Positions 9,261 to 19,300 of a stretch of DNA of 24,237 nucleotides are shown here, piece after piece (position 1 is the first letter of the stretch; each line of letters starts with the position of its first letter). The stretch lies in NCBI GenBank assembly GCA_019693395.1, contig JAAMXP010000176.1, positions 1 through 24,237 on the forward strand. Reading direction: 5' to 3'. A program made the translations under genes and the position numbers. The notes beneath the pieces were generated by a model. That model was not told the DNA's origin, made no database searches, and saw only the letters and a program-made list of their open reading frames with translations. The DNA is from Ettlia oleoabundans (lineage: Eukaryota; Chlorophyta; Chlorophyceae; Chlamydomonadales).

Positions 9261-12189
9261 ATGCACTCCATGGCCATTCAAACCACTTTCGCCCAGCTGA
9301 AACGGCCAGCGGTCTTCGTTGCGCTGCAAAGTGTAGCGGTGTTGCTGGCTTGGTTTCTGCTGAGCAAGAGGCGGGGCGGCAGTATAACTACAGGAGCGGC
9401 AGTCGGCGACAGCGGCCTGCTTTTCACCCTCAACCTTACCGAATGGGCTGCTGCACCTCACAGCTTTGTGTTCCAAGAACCCCAGTCTCGTTGCCTCCTG
9501 TACCCTAACAGTAAGCTGCTACAGTGTCTACCCGCTTTTAGCTGGTAGCGATGTGGTTGATAGTGCCAGTCTCGTTGGCTCGTATGGGTCACCTCTCCAT
9601 GTCACACCTCCAGTCCATATCGTTCCTTGGCTAAACGGAAAGCAAATCTGCCTCAGAAGCCACACGCAGCTCCTGTCACGGTCCAGCTTCTTCAGCCCCC
9701 ACCTTTACAGTGTGCCATTCTCAGTTTGCAGGCTCAGCCCTAGCGCCAGCTGGGTTGCTGCTCAAGGATGGCAGCCAACTGCCCTTCCTGTTTGACACAT
9801 CCACCATGCCCAAGCACAGCACGGCTTGCCCGCATTGCCCAACAGTTGAGGAGCCACGGCTTTGCTGTGGCGTATGCATGTTTGACAATAGGATGTGTGA
9901 CACATTGTACCCGGGACAAAATAAGTCGGAGCTCACTGTGCAGCGTCTGGTGGAAAAGGGCTACCAGCTGCATGTAGGTTCACGGCAAAGCTGCATTTCC
10001 GTGGCTGAGCGGCCGTGTCTCTGTTTTTCTGGGCATTGACTTTACTGGAGCAGGATTGGGTGCTATGGCTGGCATTCCTTGCAACATGTGGCAATATGTG
10101 CAGCAGAGTAGCTTGGGAGAGAGCGCTGCACCCCACCCGCCCCATGTCGCTGCCTACCACATTGCTTTCTTTACTTTAAAAGTTCATCTTTACCATGAGC
10201 AGGCCTTCACACCCTGCGAGCTTTTCCAACGAATTCGTGGCCGGACGCTGTGGTTCATAGGCGACTCGCAAGTCTGGTAGGGACAAGTTGGGTGAAGGGG
10301 AGGGGCTAGTACAAACTCTCCATGTACTATGGATGTGCTTTGGTAGTGATAGCTTGCTAATTTGACTCCTGAGGTGATACACCTGCATATTGAGTTGCCC
10401 CATCCGGCGCATTCATTTCCACTTTCTGCCGACAGCGAAGTGTTTGCAAGTGAGGCTGATTGCTGCCACGTCCCTTCCGTCTTTGCAGGCGGTTCTACTC
10501 GTCAGCGGAATGTTTTTTGCGCAACTTTGCACCCTCCTTGCGCCGAACGTAGGTTGGGGTTGTTGTCTGGAGCTGCAGGCACATGCTGTATGTTTCTGTG
10601 CCCTGGTCACAGTCAGTTGATTATCTGTCGACTTCCCTTGCTGTGCTGCTAGCAAAACTGTCCTCACTTGGTGGCAGTTAATTTATGTATGTACTATGTA
10701 CTGCCCCAACTCCATGGACAGGCGCTAAATTCACATGCCCTTGTGGTATTTATGCAGACTCCCATTCCCCTCAGCATTGAACAAACAACTTATAACAATC
10801 AAACATCCAGTCACATGGGCGCCCACATGCCTAGAGCTGGTGCTAGGGACGCGCATTTGTCGTGTGCGTGTGGACAATGGGTTTCATCTCACGGACAAGG
10901 TTTGAAAAACAGCTTGCAAGTAGGCTTCCATGGTTGCCGTTCTTGGTTGTTGGTGTATGTGTGCGTGTGGGATGGCGGGGCGCGCGCATGGACGCGCGCG
11001 GCAAAGCGTAGGTTATCATGAAGACTGTGTCATATTGCATTACCTGCCTACTGCAGGTGCTACCAGCGCTGATCAACAACAGGCTCGGCTTCGATAGGGA
11101 TTTGATGCTCTTCAATGGCGCAGGGTTCGTAAACAGCATGCAGAAGCCTGCTCGATATTCATGGACGAGATGCGCTCGCAAGGGCATGCATTAAGCTGCT
11201 ACGTCAGTTGTGCCCCACCACAGCCCCAATGGCAGCTCAATTCCAGTCATGGTCTACCACGCTTTCTTGTGTGTGCCGCCTGCGCAGGCTTCACTACGAA
11301 AAGCCGTGCGCGGATGGCAAGCCGGCCAACGCCAGCCAGTTGTATGAACACCTGGCAGAACTAGCGGTGTTTAAAAAGCAGCATAAATTGAAGATGGCCC
11401 CTGTGATCTGGATGGATACAAGCCCTCAGGCACGTCTTGCGCGTTCTCAACCTACGGCTGCTCGGTTAGCGCTGCTTGAGATTGGAAGCTCTGGCCTAGG
11501 AAGCAGCCCAGCTGGCTGGCTGGTGGCTGCTGACACACTGGGGCCATGCAAAGTGCCCTCTTGCAGTCTCTGCTACACATACCTCAAACCAGGGTTGATT
11601 CTAGCTCAAATGTTTGCTCTGAATGCACAGCGGCCTTCCCGCGCCCCCACACCCCGCCCACCTCACCACACACACATGCGCGCGCATACATGCATGCACG
11701 CACGCACGCCCCACCCCTTCCCCACCAGCAGCCACCTTTGACATCGTCTGATGCTCTGCCTTGCCCGTGCAGCATTTCAAAACCATCGACGGAACATACC
11801 CGCGTGGCAAGAAGAAGCCATTTGCCTGTCAGCCCCTCAAGGAGTGGCACAAGGGCAACCCGATTGTGCGTGGCGGCACTGAGCGCAACATTGCCGTGAT
11901 TCCACTCGTGCGGCAGTTTGCGGATGCGCACTTACACATCTGGAATGCGAGCGTCCCGTTTTGGGACACACACATGCCTGGGGAATGCACCCACTGGTGC
12001 GAGCCTTCCGTTTACCACATGTGGCTCTACCTGCTGAACGATCTGCTGCAAGATGAGGGGCTGGGAAATCGTGTAGTTGTGCCGCAACGGCCGTCACTGG
12101 CGGCAGCTGCAGCGGCATTGGCAGGTTCGGCGGCTGAGCATACTAACTGTTGTAGCGATGACCGAGAAAGAGACTATGCGTGGTTATAA
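9261..12189 (+). CDS. PC-esterase / trichome birefringence-like (PMR5-type) putative polysaccharide O-acetyltransferase
   Basis: Eight exons: 9261-9510, 9732-9973, 10203-10276, 10489-10548, 10758-10899, 11057-11124, 11288-11429 and 11773-12189. They join in frame to 464 aa. Residues about 16-35 form a signal anchor, giving a Golgi type II topology. A Cys-rich region follows (CPHCP, LCCGVCMFDNRMCD). Then comes the catalytic GDS motif, LWFIGDSQVWRFYSS, with Ser186 as the expected nucleophile. Further family blocks are LMLFNGAGLHYEKPC, WMDTSPQHF and the C-terminal ECTHWCEPSVYHMWLYLL with His400. TBL enzymes transfer acetyl groups to cell-wall polysaccharides such as xylan and mannan, through a GDS Ser and a DxxH Asp-His pair. 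Here the Asp of DxxH is Glu397. The exon 7/8 join, needed to make SPQHF, uses a GC donor (CAG|GCACGT). Exon 6 ends at a weak GTTCGT donor chosen because it restores the GLHY block. The acceptor substrate is unknown. Confidence 0.8.
11642..11730. repeat. Low-complexity CA/CG/CATG tract in PC-esterase intron 7
   Basis: The GC-AG intron 11430-11772 holds a C-rich, alternating purine-pyrimidine tract (CACACACATGCGCGCGCATA, then TGCATGCACGCACGCACG). Such tracts can form Z-DNA in vitro; no function is implied. Confidence 0.75.
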
Positions 12190-12325
12190 CCATCTGTGGT
12201 GGGTTACTACCACTCTGCCCTGTATGTTGCGGCACTGGCACTGGTTACAGCAGAAAAAATTGGTTTCCTTCACTGGTGCGTGCCCATGCTCTCTATATTG
12301 TATGCCCCAGTAATAAGTCCAAACA

Positions 12326-12330
12326 TGTAA
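12326..12330 (+). other. Candidate TGTAA polyadenylation signal of the PC-esterase gene
   Basis: A TGTAA pentamer lies about 137 bases after the PC-esterase stop codon, within the usual distance for green-algal 3' UTRs. Confidence 0.5.
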
Positions 12331-12659
12331 ATTAATTTGACAACTTGGTTTAAATCACGAGGTTCCAGAAGTCACCAGCTTTGCCTCTCCTAATTAATTC
12401 CCGTCTGTTACTGTCTTTGTTGCTCTGTACACCCATGTTTGGAGGGGGGTGCTACGAGGATTAGCTGTGGTGCAAAAATTGAAGAAGTGGGAAGTACCTT
12501 GCATATACGCATGCTTTGCATATTGAGTCGCGTTTTAAAGGGTTAGCATTGAGATGACAATTTCGTTCGCGGCCCGTCAAGTACATACACTTGTGCCTGC
12601 CGAAATGTATCCTGCTTTGCACTACCGGATCGTGTTGCGGAGCTGGCGTACAAATCGGA

Positions 12660-12705
12660 GGTGTTATCAAGTAGTCAGGATGAATTCTGACTACTTGATA
12701 ACACC
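12660..12705. repeat. Perfect inverted repeat, 19-bp arms, 8-bp loop
   Basis: The left arm 12660-12678 (GGTGTTATCAAGTAGTCAG) is the exact reverse complement of the right arm 12687-12705. The loop is GATGAATT. No U-rich tail follows, so it does not look like a bacterial-type terminator. It could be a palindromic scar, a small MITE-like element or a hairpin RNA. Confidence 0.95.
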
Positions 12706-12709
12706 CAGG

Positions 12710-12742
12710 TAACTTCGTCACCCAGGCGAAGTTAGGGTGACG
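12710..12742. repeat. Two interlocked inverted repeats
   Basis: TAACTTCG (12710-12717) pairs with CGAAGTTA (12727-12734), and CGTCACCC (12716-12723) pairs with GGGTGACG (12735-12742). The order is a-b-a'-b', which would be a pseudoknot topology in RNA. It starts four bases after the perfect hairpin. Confidence 0.9.
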
Positions 12743-13232
12743 CCACCATATGCGCCCCGAGGGGGCTGGTGACGCATTCAAAAGTTGCGTTCAAATCATC
12801 AGCGATTTTTGAAAACTGTTCTAACCTGTTGATTCGCAACGATTCAGCAACTAGCCCACCAATTGACCGTAAAGCAGCAGGTTAAGCGTTCGGTAAGCAC
12901 GACGCAGTACAGACGTCGTACAAGCAATTCGCTGGAGCGCACCCTTCTGTCTTCCTCTGCCCCCCTCCTCTCTCCAGCCGGTTTGCCCCTTATTAAAATT
13001 CGAGGACCATCTAGGTGCACATCACGGACCCGCACCAGCGCGCCACAGCCCCCCAAGCGCGGTTGCTGTGTTTTATTGACGTCACGAACACATCAACGCC
13101 ACGCTCCTTCCTACCGCACTCCTTTTCACGTGCGTTTCTCATCGGCCGCCAGCTTCTCCCGTCCCGCCACACTCCCGCTGCCGGACGTCGCTGCCTCTAG
13201 CCACACAACCTCGCTCTCGAGCAATACGGCTC

Positions 13233-14720
13233 ATGCCGGGCTTCAACCTTGCCAAGTGGTTTATTGAAGGGGACGTGGACTGGGAATATTGGAATGAACA
13301 TCTACGGCAATGGGGACCCTTGGTTGCTGGAGCACTTTTCGGCGCAGGTACGGCCAGGCTCACCTAACCTGTTTTAGTGATGCCCCCATCTCTACGTGTG
13401 GGCCAGAGGCGGAGAGGTCATGTGGAGAAAATGAGTTGTAATCAGAGCAGCCGATTAAGCCTGGGTTCACACTTGCACCCAAATGTCCATCAGATATCTC
13501 AGCAACCACCGAGAATGGAGAACATCAGCGTCGGTTGGGGGTCTTTGGCCTGTTGCTCAGTTCGGCACCAGCACACAGCAACACGCAGCAGAAATACAGT
13601 CGTGAGTCATTATAATGATCAACAATGACTTATGTTTGTTTATGTATGGAACATTATCGCCATCCAATGTAAGTCAAGCAGGTGCTTCAACTGCTACAAA
13701 CCCTTCTCGCTGTGTTGCTGTTTCCAATGCAGGGTGGTGGTGCTGGGCAGATGCTCTGGTGTACCAGGAAGCCGTAGTGGGGCAGAGCTACCCCTTCAAA
13801 TACAACATTCCTGGCATCGGTGCGCTCCGCTGGCTGCTTGCTGCCTGGACGCAGGCATGTATCTCTCCAGCCCCAAGTCTGTTCTTTGTTGAAAACTTTG
13901 CAGCGTCAAACAAGGTACCAGTGTCCTGAACATACCTTAACCGTCGCTGAGCCACGGTACTGGTATTACTGGCTGCAGTGGCCACCATTGCCTTGATCAT
14001 GATAAACATGCTGCCGCGACGGGACTTAGCAGAGGCCGGAGAGGGCTGGGAGGAGGGCAGTGAAGTAAGTACACAGGCTGAGTTACAAATATTGCAACAA
14101 CAACAGCATTCCATAGCGGCATTGCACATGCAAGCGGCATGACGGGGCGGGAGGGTGGAGCTGCATAAGGTGCGCTTGCGCCAAGCTTGTACCATAACCT
14201 TTTAAAAAACCTTGTATGCAGTTTCGTGCACGGCTATGGCTGTTCATCTCATTCCTTGTAGCAGCGGGCGCTGTGGCAGGCAGCGTAGCGGTTCTGATCG
14301 CAGCCACCTCCGCATCGCAGGCCAAGGACCTTGCTTCAGTCGGAGTGGTGAGTGCGCCAGGACAATGGTCTTGAACAGCTTGTGCAAGCGGCTTTCTGCT
14401 GTGGAGTTGATTCGCGTGCTGGCGTAACGCCTCCTGGTGTAGAGAAAATACCTCAGTATTGTTGCTGGCTATCGTGCGCTTGCTCAACCAAAAAGAAGCA
14501 TGCCGTTTGTGGTGCGATCCACCTGGAAGCGGCGCCTCGCCAGCTTGTATGGTGTTTCGCACTCTAGTCTACACCTCGCGTCTGCACCTCGGACAATTCC
14601 CTGCCTCTCTTGCTCCTGCAGGGCTCTGTGCTGCAGTGTGGCCTTATATTGGGTGCCTCAGTGCTGCTGTGGTCCTTCAGATCTGCAGAAAGTGACGGCT
14701 ATGGATACATTGCGCACTAG
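13233..14720 (+). CDS. TMEM50 family four-pass membrane protein
   Basis: Exons 13233-13347, 13733-13819, 13979-14064, 14222-14347 and 14622-14720 join in frame (phases 1,1,0,0) to 170 aa. Animal TMEM50A/B proteins are about 157 aa. The sequence aligns by eye along the whole family. Near the N-terminus is DWEYWNEHLRQWGPLVAGAL, then the first membrane helix running into GAGWWCWADALVY. The second helix is IPGIVATIALIMINMLP. A short acidic loop follows (EAGEGWEEGSE), then the third helix FRARLWLFISFLVAAGAVAG and a last helix GSVLQCGLILGASVLLW. The exon 2 end at 13819 (ATCG|GTGCGC) was chosen because it gives the family GIVATIALIM block; reading on to later donors breaks it. The family sits in endomembranes (ER/Golgi/endosomes in animals), and its molecular role is not settled. 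Confidence 0.85.
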
Positions 14721-15751
14721 CACCTCTCATGGACCTGCTTGTCGGCTCATCAGCCAACCTGCCATCCTGTTTCTTGTACTTGCTTGCTTGTGTGCATCAA
14801 AGCGGGTTTGCTGTGTGTCTTTCTCTCTGCCTCAAAGACTTATGACTCCCACATATTCCATTTGGCTGCACTTAATCACAGCTGTGGCTTGTGTGCTATG
14901 TTGTGCTTGCTAATCACACCCACACCGAGGTCCGCCATTTCTTGAGCTTCAAAACACGCAGCAAACCAGCTGCAGACTGAGAGCAGCCCGGCACACGAGT
15001 CGCCTGTTGTATTATGAATGCAAAGACTCTGTGAGGAGTACAAAATGGCACGTGGAATTGCTGGGGTGCCGTATCTGAGTGCTGCATACTCTTGTGTGTG
15101 GCAACATCAGTCCTGCTGGCATCAGTCCTTGATATACCGTGCTGTCCTGAATCTGAGCCTGCCTCCACGGTTTCAATCAATCAAACACATCCAAGCAACA
15201 GGGTTGCGGCAACGGCAGGAGGGATGGGGCCAAATACAGCAGTTGGCACAAAGTAACGCAACAGCAAGGTGATCAACACAATGACCGTGGCGGGTCAACC
15301 AAGAAGGATGGCAGCAAACCACAAGCGGTGTGCAAACTCCACTCAACCCGCAAGAGTCGGATTGGTTGCTGAAACAATTGGTTGGTGAAGAAACAACTGC
15401 CAGCAGGGCGCTGAGCCAACTAGTAGCATAACACACATCGATTGATGGGCATCCATTGTCACGGACAACACGTGTGTTATTGGGAGAGAAACGCGCTGGT
15501 TGCACTTGCCCCAGTGTAATCATACAGAGGACTTACAGGACACATACCAACGGTACTCCTGTTCCCACTTCCGCACTGCTGGCATGAACATGTTACAGTG
15601 TTATGCCCGAATGGCTTGGGTTTATGTATAGTCAGGCCGACAAAAGCGTTGAAATTGGGGTGGTGCTGACACCATCTTGGAAGCGCCCTGCACCTCCAAA
15701 GAGCTTGACAGGCTCTCGTGCTCTTCTCGCAATGAGCGAATGTCGCTGTAA
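14721..15751. other. Unassigned stretch between TMEM50 and the glycosyltransferase gene
   Basis: The left part is probably the TMEM50 3' UTR. On the minus strand there are coding-like fragments. One at about 15527-15590 reads MPAVRKWEQEYRWYVS up to a GTAAGT donor. A hydrophobic frame lies at 15181-15460 but contains two in-frame TGA codons. Another fragment near 15690-15760 reads MGDYSDIRSLREEHESLSSS. I could not join these into a consistent gene. They may be a decayed or poorly expressed minus-strand gene, or chance. Confidence 0.35.
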
Positions 15752-15931
15752 TCGCCCATCTCAAATGGACAACTATTGGACTTTGTTGACATCAACGCCT
15801 TTCCCGAAACACCGCTACATAATGCAATCGAGGTTTCGTGCAAAGCAGTGTACCAGCCCATTTCCATTGTAACTGCATGCAAAGTCGAACAGGAGCAGTA
15901 CACGGAGGTACTTGGGCAGTTGGGTTTCCGC
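15752..15931 (+). other. Candidate upstream coding exon of the O-FucT/GT8 gene
   Basis: This open stretch (LDFVDINAFPETPLHNAI, then KAVYQPISIVTACKVEQEQY and TEVLGQLGFR) ends at a strong GTAAGT donor (15932). It would join in phase 0 to an acceptor at 16198. The exon after that acceptor stays open from 16199 through the ATG at 16319. This would add a cytosolic N-terminal extension of about 100 residues. It contains no in-frame ATG, so a further 5' exon would be needed, and no clear acceptor was found for it. It could instead be 5' UTR. Confidence 0.35.
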
Positions 15932-16318
15932 GTAAGTGCTTGCCGGTGTGACGGCCTGCGCGACTGACCAGGAAAGTTGCCAAGGTCATCTAACTGGACC
16001 GCAGCGGCGTGCGGAATGTCCAGGCACTATGGCGTGGTGGGTACTCAGTCCGTTCAGCCCGCTAGCCGCGGGATTCCGTCGTCGGCGGCGTCAACTGTAC
16101 AGTAGCAAGTGGTTCGCCTTTTGCGGGGGCGCTGACTGACTCGACTTCCCGCTTGGCGTGAGTAGGCTCCTGACTCCGCCTCTTTACCACACTTGCAGCT
16201 GGACAAGCGCGTTGCGGACGCCTGTTTCCTGCTAGATGCGCCAAACGAGTTGCCGCGGGAGAAGCAGGCGTCCCGTCTGGGGCGGCGGCGGGGCACCCCG
16301 GGCGGCGGCACCCGCGCC

Positions 16319-19300
16319 ATGTTGTTCCTCTTGGTGCTGGCTCTCTTTGCCGCGCTGCTCTATGTGGGACCAGTGTATCCCAGCACGGTGCAGCAGCTTC
16401 ACTTGCATTTGAGGTTGCCTCAAGTATCCCAAAATGTCGAGCTGAAGCTGGGTCAAGGCGGCCTGCTGGCGGAGGACAGTGTCCAGCGAGCAGTTGCAGC
16501 GGCCCTCAGCAGCTCTGGTGCTAGAACACTGTCGTTTGATGTGTGCGGCAGCTTTGCGCATCAGCGTGTGGATGTCTTGTCAGGTGACAAAATTAAGAAT
16601 CGATTTTTACCTTACTTTCCAGCAATCCCTGCTCCGCCTTCAATACACAACTGTTTTCGGCCCCCATTGCTGCCATTCCAATGTTTAATGCCGGGACATA
16701 TCTCTACGCCATACCGTGCAGGCCTGGTTCTTGCTGCGGAGCTCAATCGCACCTTGGTGCTGCCGCTGCTGCTGCTGGATGGCAGCCAGGCTTCCGACTC
16801 GCAAGACAGCGGTGATGGGTTTGCCGGCGCAGTGGAGTTTGGGTGGGTGTCTGCTGTATTGAGTTGGGCCTTGTGTTCTTGTGATGCTGCAAAGTCACCC
16901 TAACAGGTGTGAGTTGCTAAATCGTTTGACCATATTTACTAGTAATGAGTCTTGCAGGGACATGTATGATGTGGACACCTTTGTGAGTCGTCTACGGGCA
17001 CTAGGCGTGCACACAACTATTAGCCAGCCAGCCTCGTCTGCAATCACTGCTGGGCGCTTGAGCGACTTTGACAGCATGCAGGCTCTTGCCAGCTTCTATG
17101 CACACAAGCTGCACCTCAGGCACGCTGTACCGTCATTGCCAGCAAGAGGATACCGCAGCCCTCCCCACCTTGGAAGCCGCTGATGTGTTCTAGTCATGCC
17201 ACATGTTCATGAATGGCTTTTACGCACGCAGTAAATATGCACGCCTTTGATCCTTATTGATTGTCTTTTGAAGTGGCAGCCGGCCTGCAATGCCAGCTCT
17301 GAGACGTACGGTTTACAAGTTGCCCCCATGTCTGCATTGCAGGCTGGATTGCCCGGCATTCCAAGTGCCGCCCAACCTTTTCGTGAAACATGAAAGCCTT
17401 GTTTTCGCCGCTATGGACGCTTTGCGACCCTCCCAACCACTTCAAGACGTCATTGACAGGTGCTGGTTGCGGGCTTGCAAGTGAGGAACCCATTGGTAGC
17501 GTCTTCTGTGCTTTCCTTTCCTGCTGTCATGTTGCTCAACAGTTATCTGGCATTGCTGCAGCGCTGAAGAGCAGCTTCGCAGCATGTCTGGGGATGGAGC
17601 CTTCAACATCCTCCATCTAAGGGCTGAGGACAAGTGGCGCGAGCATTGTGCTAGCTGGGAGAGCATTGGCGACGGTGGGATCTGCGTTGCTGGCAGGCAG
17701 CCAATTGATACAGTCTTTCCATGCCTGCACACGTATATGGTGCTCAACCCACACGAGAGTCAATCTGTTCCTCATGTGTATTTGCAGGTATTGTACGGAA
17801 CAACTGCATGAACAATACTGCCAAGGTTGCAAATCAGCTACGGCTACATCGTGTTGATCGGCAGGTGGGTGCTGAAAAAGAGCTTGGACCCTCTTCTGCA
17901 CCTGATTCCCTACTAAGGTCTTGTTGCGACCCTGTTGAGGTGCATATTCTCAGTGCAGGTGCCTCTTTTGCTGGCTGTTCGAGAGGGTGACTTGAACAAT
18001 GACATGATACGCCAGTCGTTGCAAAACCTTGATGCACAAGAGTAAGCCACAGACGCGATGAGTGATCAATTGCGTCAAAGGGTGTGGCGAAAATATTCTT
18101 CAAGCATGTCTGCCTACTTATGGGACTACCTTGTTTGGTATGCAGCTACAAGGTTATGCTTCGAGATGATGTGTTTGGTCGCGGTGCAAAGCTACCCGCC
18201 TTGTCACCCGAGGAGGCGATGCTGGTGAGTTGCTGGGGCGAAGGGATGTAGCTGGGAACCGTGTGTGCAAGAACGTGTCTACGATCCGTGATGACTGTTG
18301 GTGTTTTAAATGAACTGAACAGTTATGCACTTGCCCAGATGTGTGGCGCCAAGGAGTCAGCAAGATGATTCCTGTGGCAATGTGCTCTGAGCTCCCTGTT
18401 TTCACTTACAGGTTGATTACTACCTGGCACTCAACTGCCACCAATTTGTGGGCAACAGTGTCTCGGTGTCAGGTGCTTTGCTCATCATGGAGCGGTGGCG
18501 AGCTGGAAAGTTTGCCGCGTACTACAATGGGGGCAACATCCCGCTGGAAGCCTTCATGCCGCTATACCAGTGAGTGTTTTCACGATTGAACTAAACACAG
18601 CAGCAGCAGGCATGGGTTTGCTGGTAAGTGTCGGTTTGCAATTCATTGGTGTGGGTAGGTGGGTGGTGGTCGTGGTGGCATGCTCACATGTGTGCATCAA
18701 TTTGTTGAAAAATATAAGCGTTATCGTGCAGGATGCCGTGGGTGTTCACATACAATGATTGGTCTGCGGGGACAGAGTATGACCACATGGTCAAGGCGGC
18801 TGTCACTTCCGGCATTGAGGTCGCCCGTATGAAGCCCTATTGCATGTACAGTGGCAGCACGTCGGCAAAGATGTACCAGTGGTTTTTGAGCAAGGGCGTC
18901 ACCATTATCCAGGTGCGCAATGTGTTATTGAAGTTAATGCTCACCTTGGATCTCATATGCACCCCTCACACAAGAATTAAGCGATTTGTGGCCGGGAATG
19001 GCAGTAAATGCAGTAGAAGGGTCTTGGTCTTGGTGCACCAGCACTGACCTTGCATAGGGCGTCCATCTATGTGTGTTTGCTGGCTTGATCACTTAAAATC
19101 AAGGCCCATGTTCCCTGCAGCACGAGCCAGCCTGGCAAGATGCGCTAATCAAAGAGGGGGCACGCAATAAGCAGCAGAACCTGGTGCACTCTCACCTGTA
19201 CAAGACTGGCGGGACGCTCGTGGGCACTTTCCAGCGCATCGACATCCCCATCCTGCATGAATTTGACCAGTACAACTATGTGCTCTTCACTGGTGCGAAG

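Larger units (their letters stand above)
12331..13232. other. Intergenic region upstream of the TMEM50 gene
   Basis: No supported coding region. It holds a perfect hairpin and an interlocked inverted repeat (listed separately). A pyrimidine-rich C/T tract at about 12943-12977 is followed by CAG and could be promoter, 5' UTR or an acceptor of a 5' UTR intron for the TMEM50 homologue. Confidence 0.5.

Noticed and set aside
10056..10202. Extension of PC-esterase exon 3 upstream to 10056
   Set aside because: The frame is open, but it lacks a matching acceptor in phase and has no family similarity; the acceptor at 10202 joins YQLH directly to AFTPCELF in phase.
12660..12705. Hairpin as a rho-independent terminator
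   Set aside because: There is no T-rich tail, and the surrounding genes are eukaryotic with introns.
13820..13929. Read-through of TMEM50 exon 2 (ALRWLLAAWTQACIS and on)
   Set aside because: It runs to a stop and breaks the conserved GIVATIALIM block that the donor at 13820 restores exactly.
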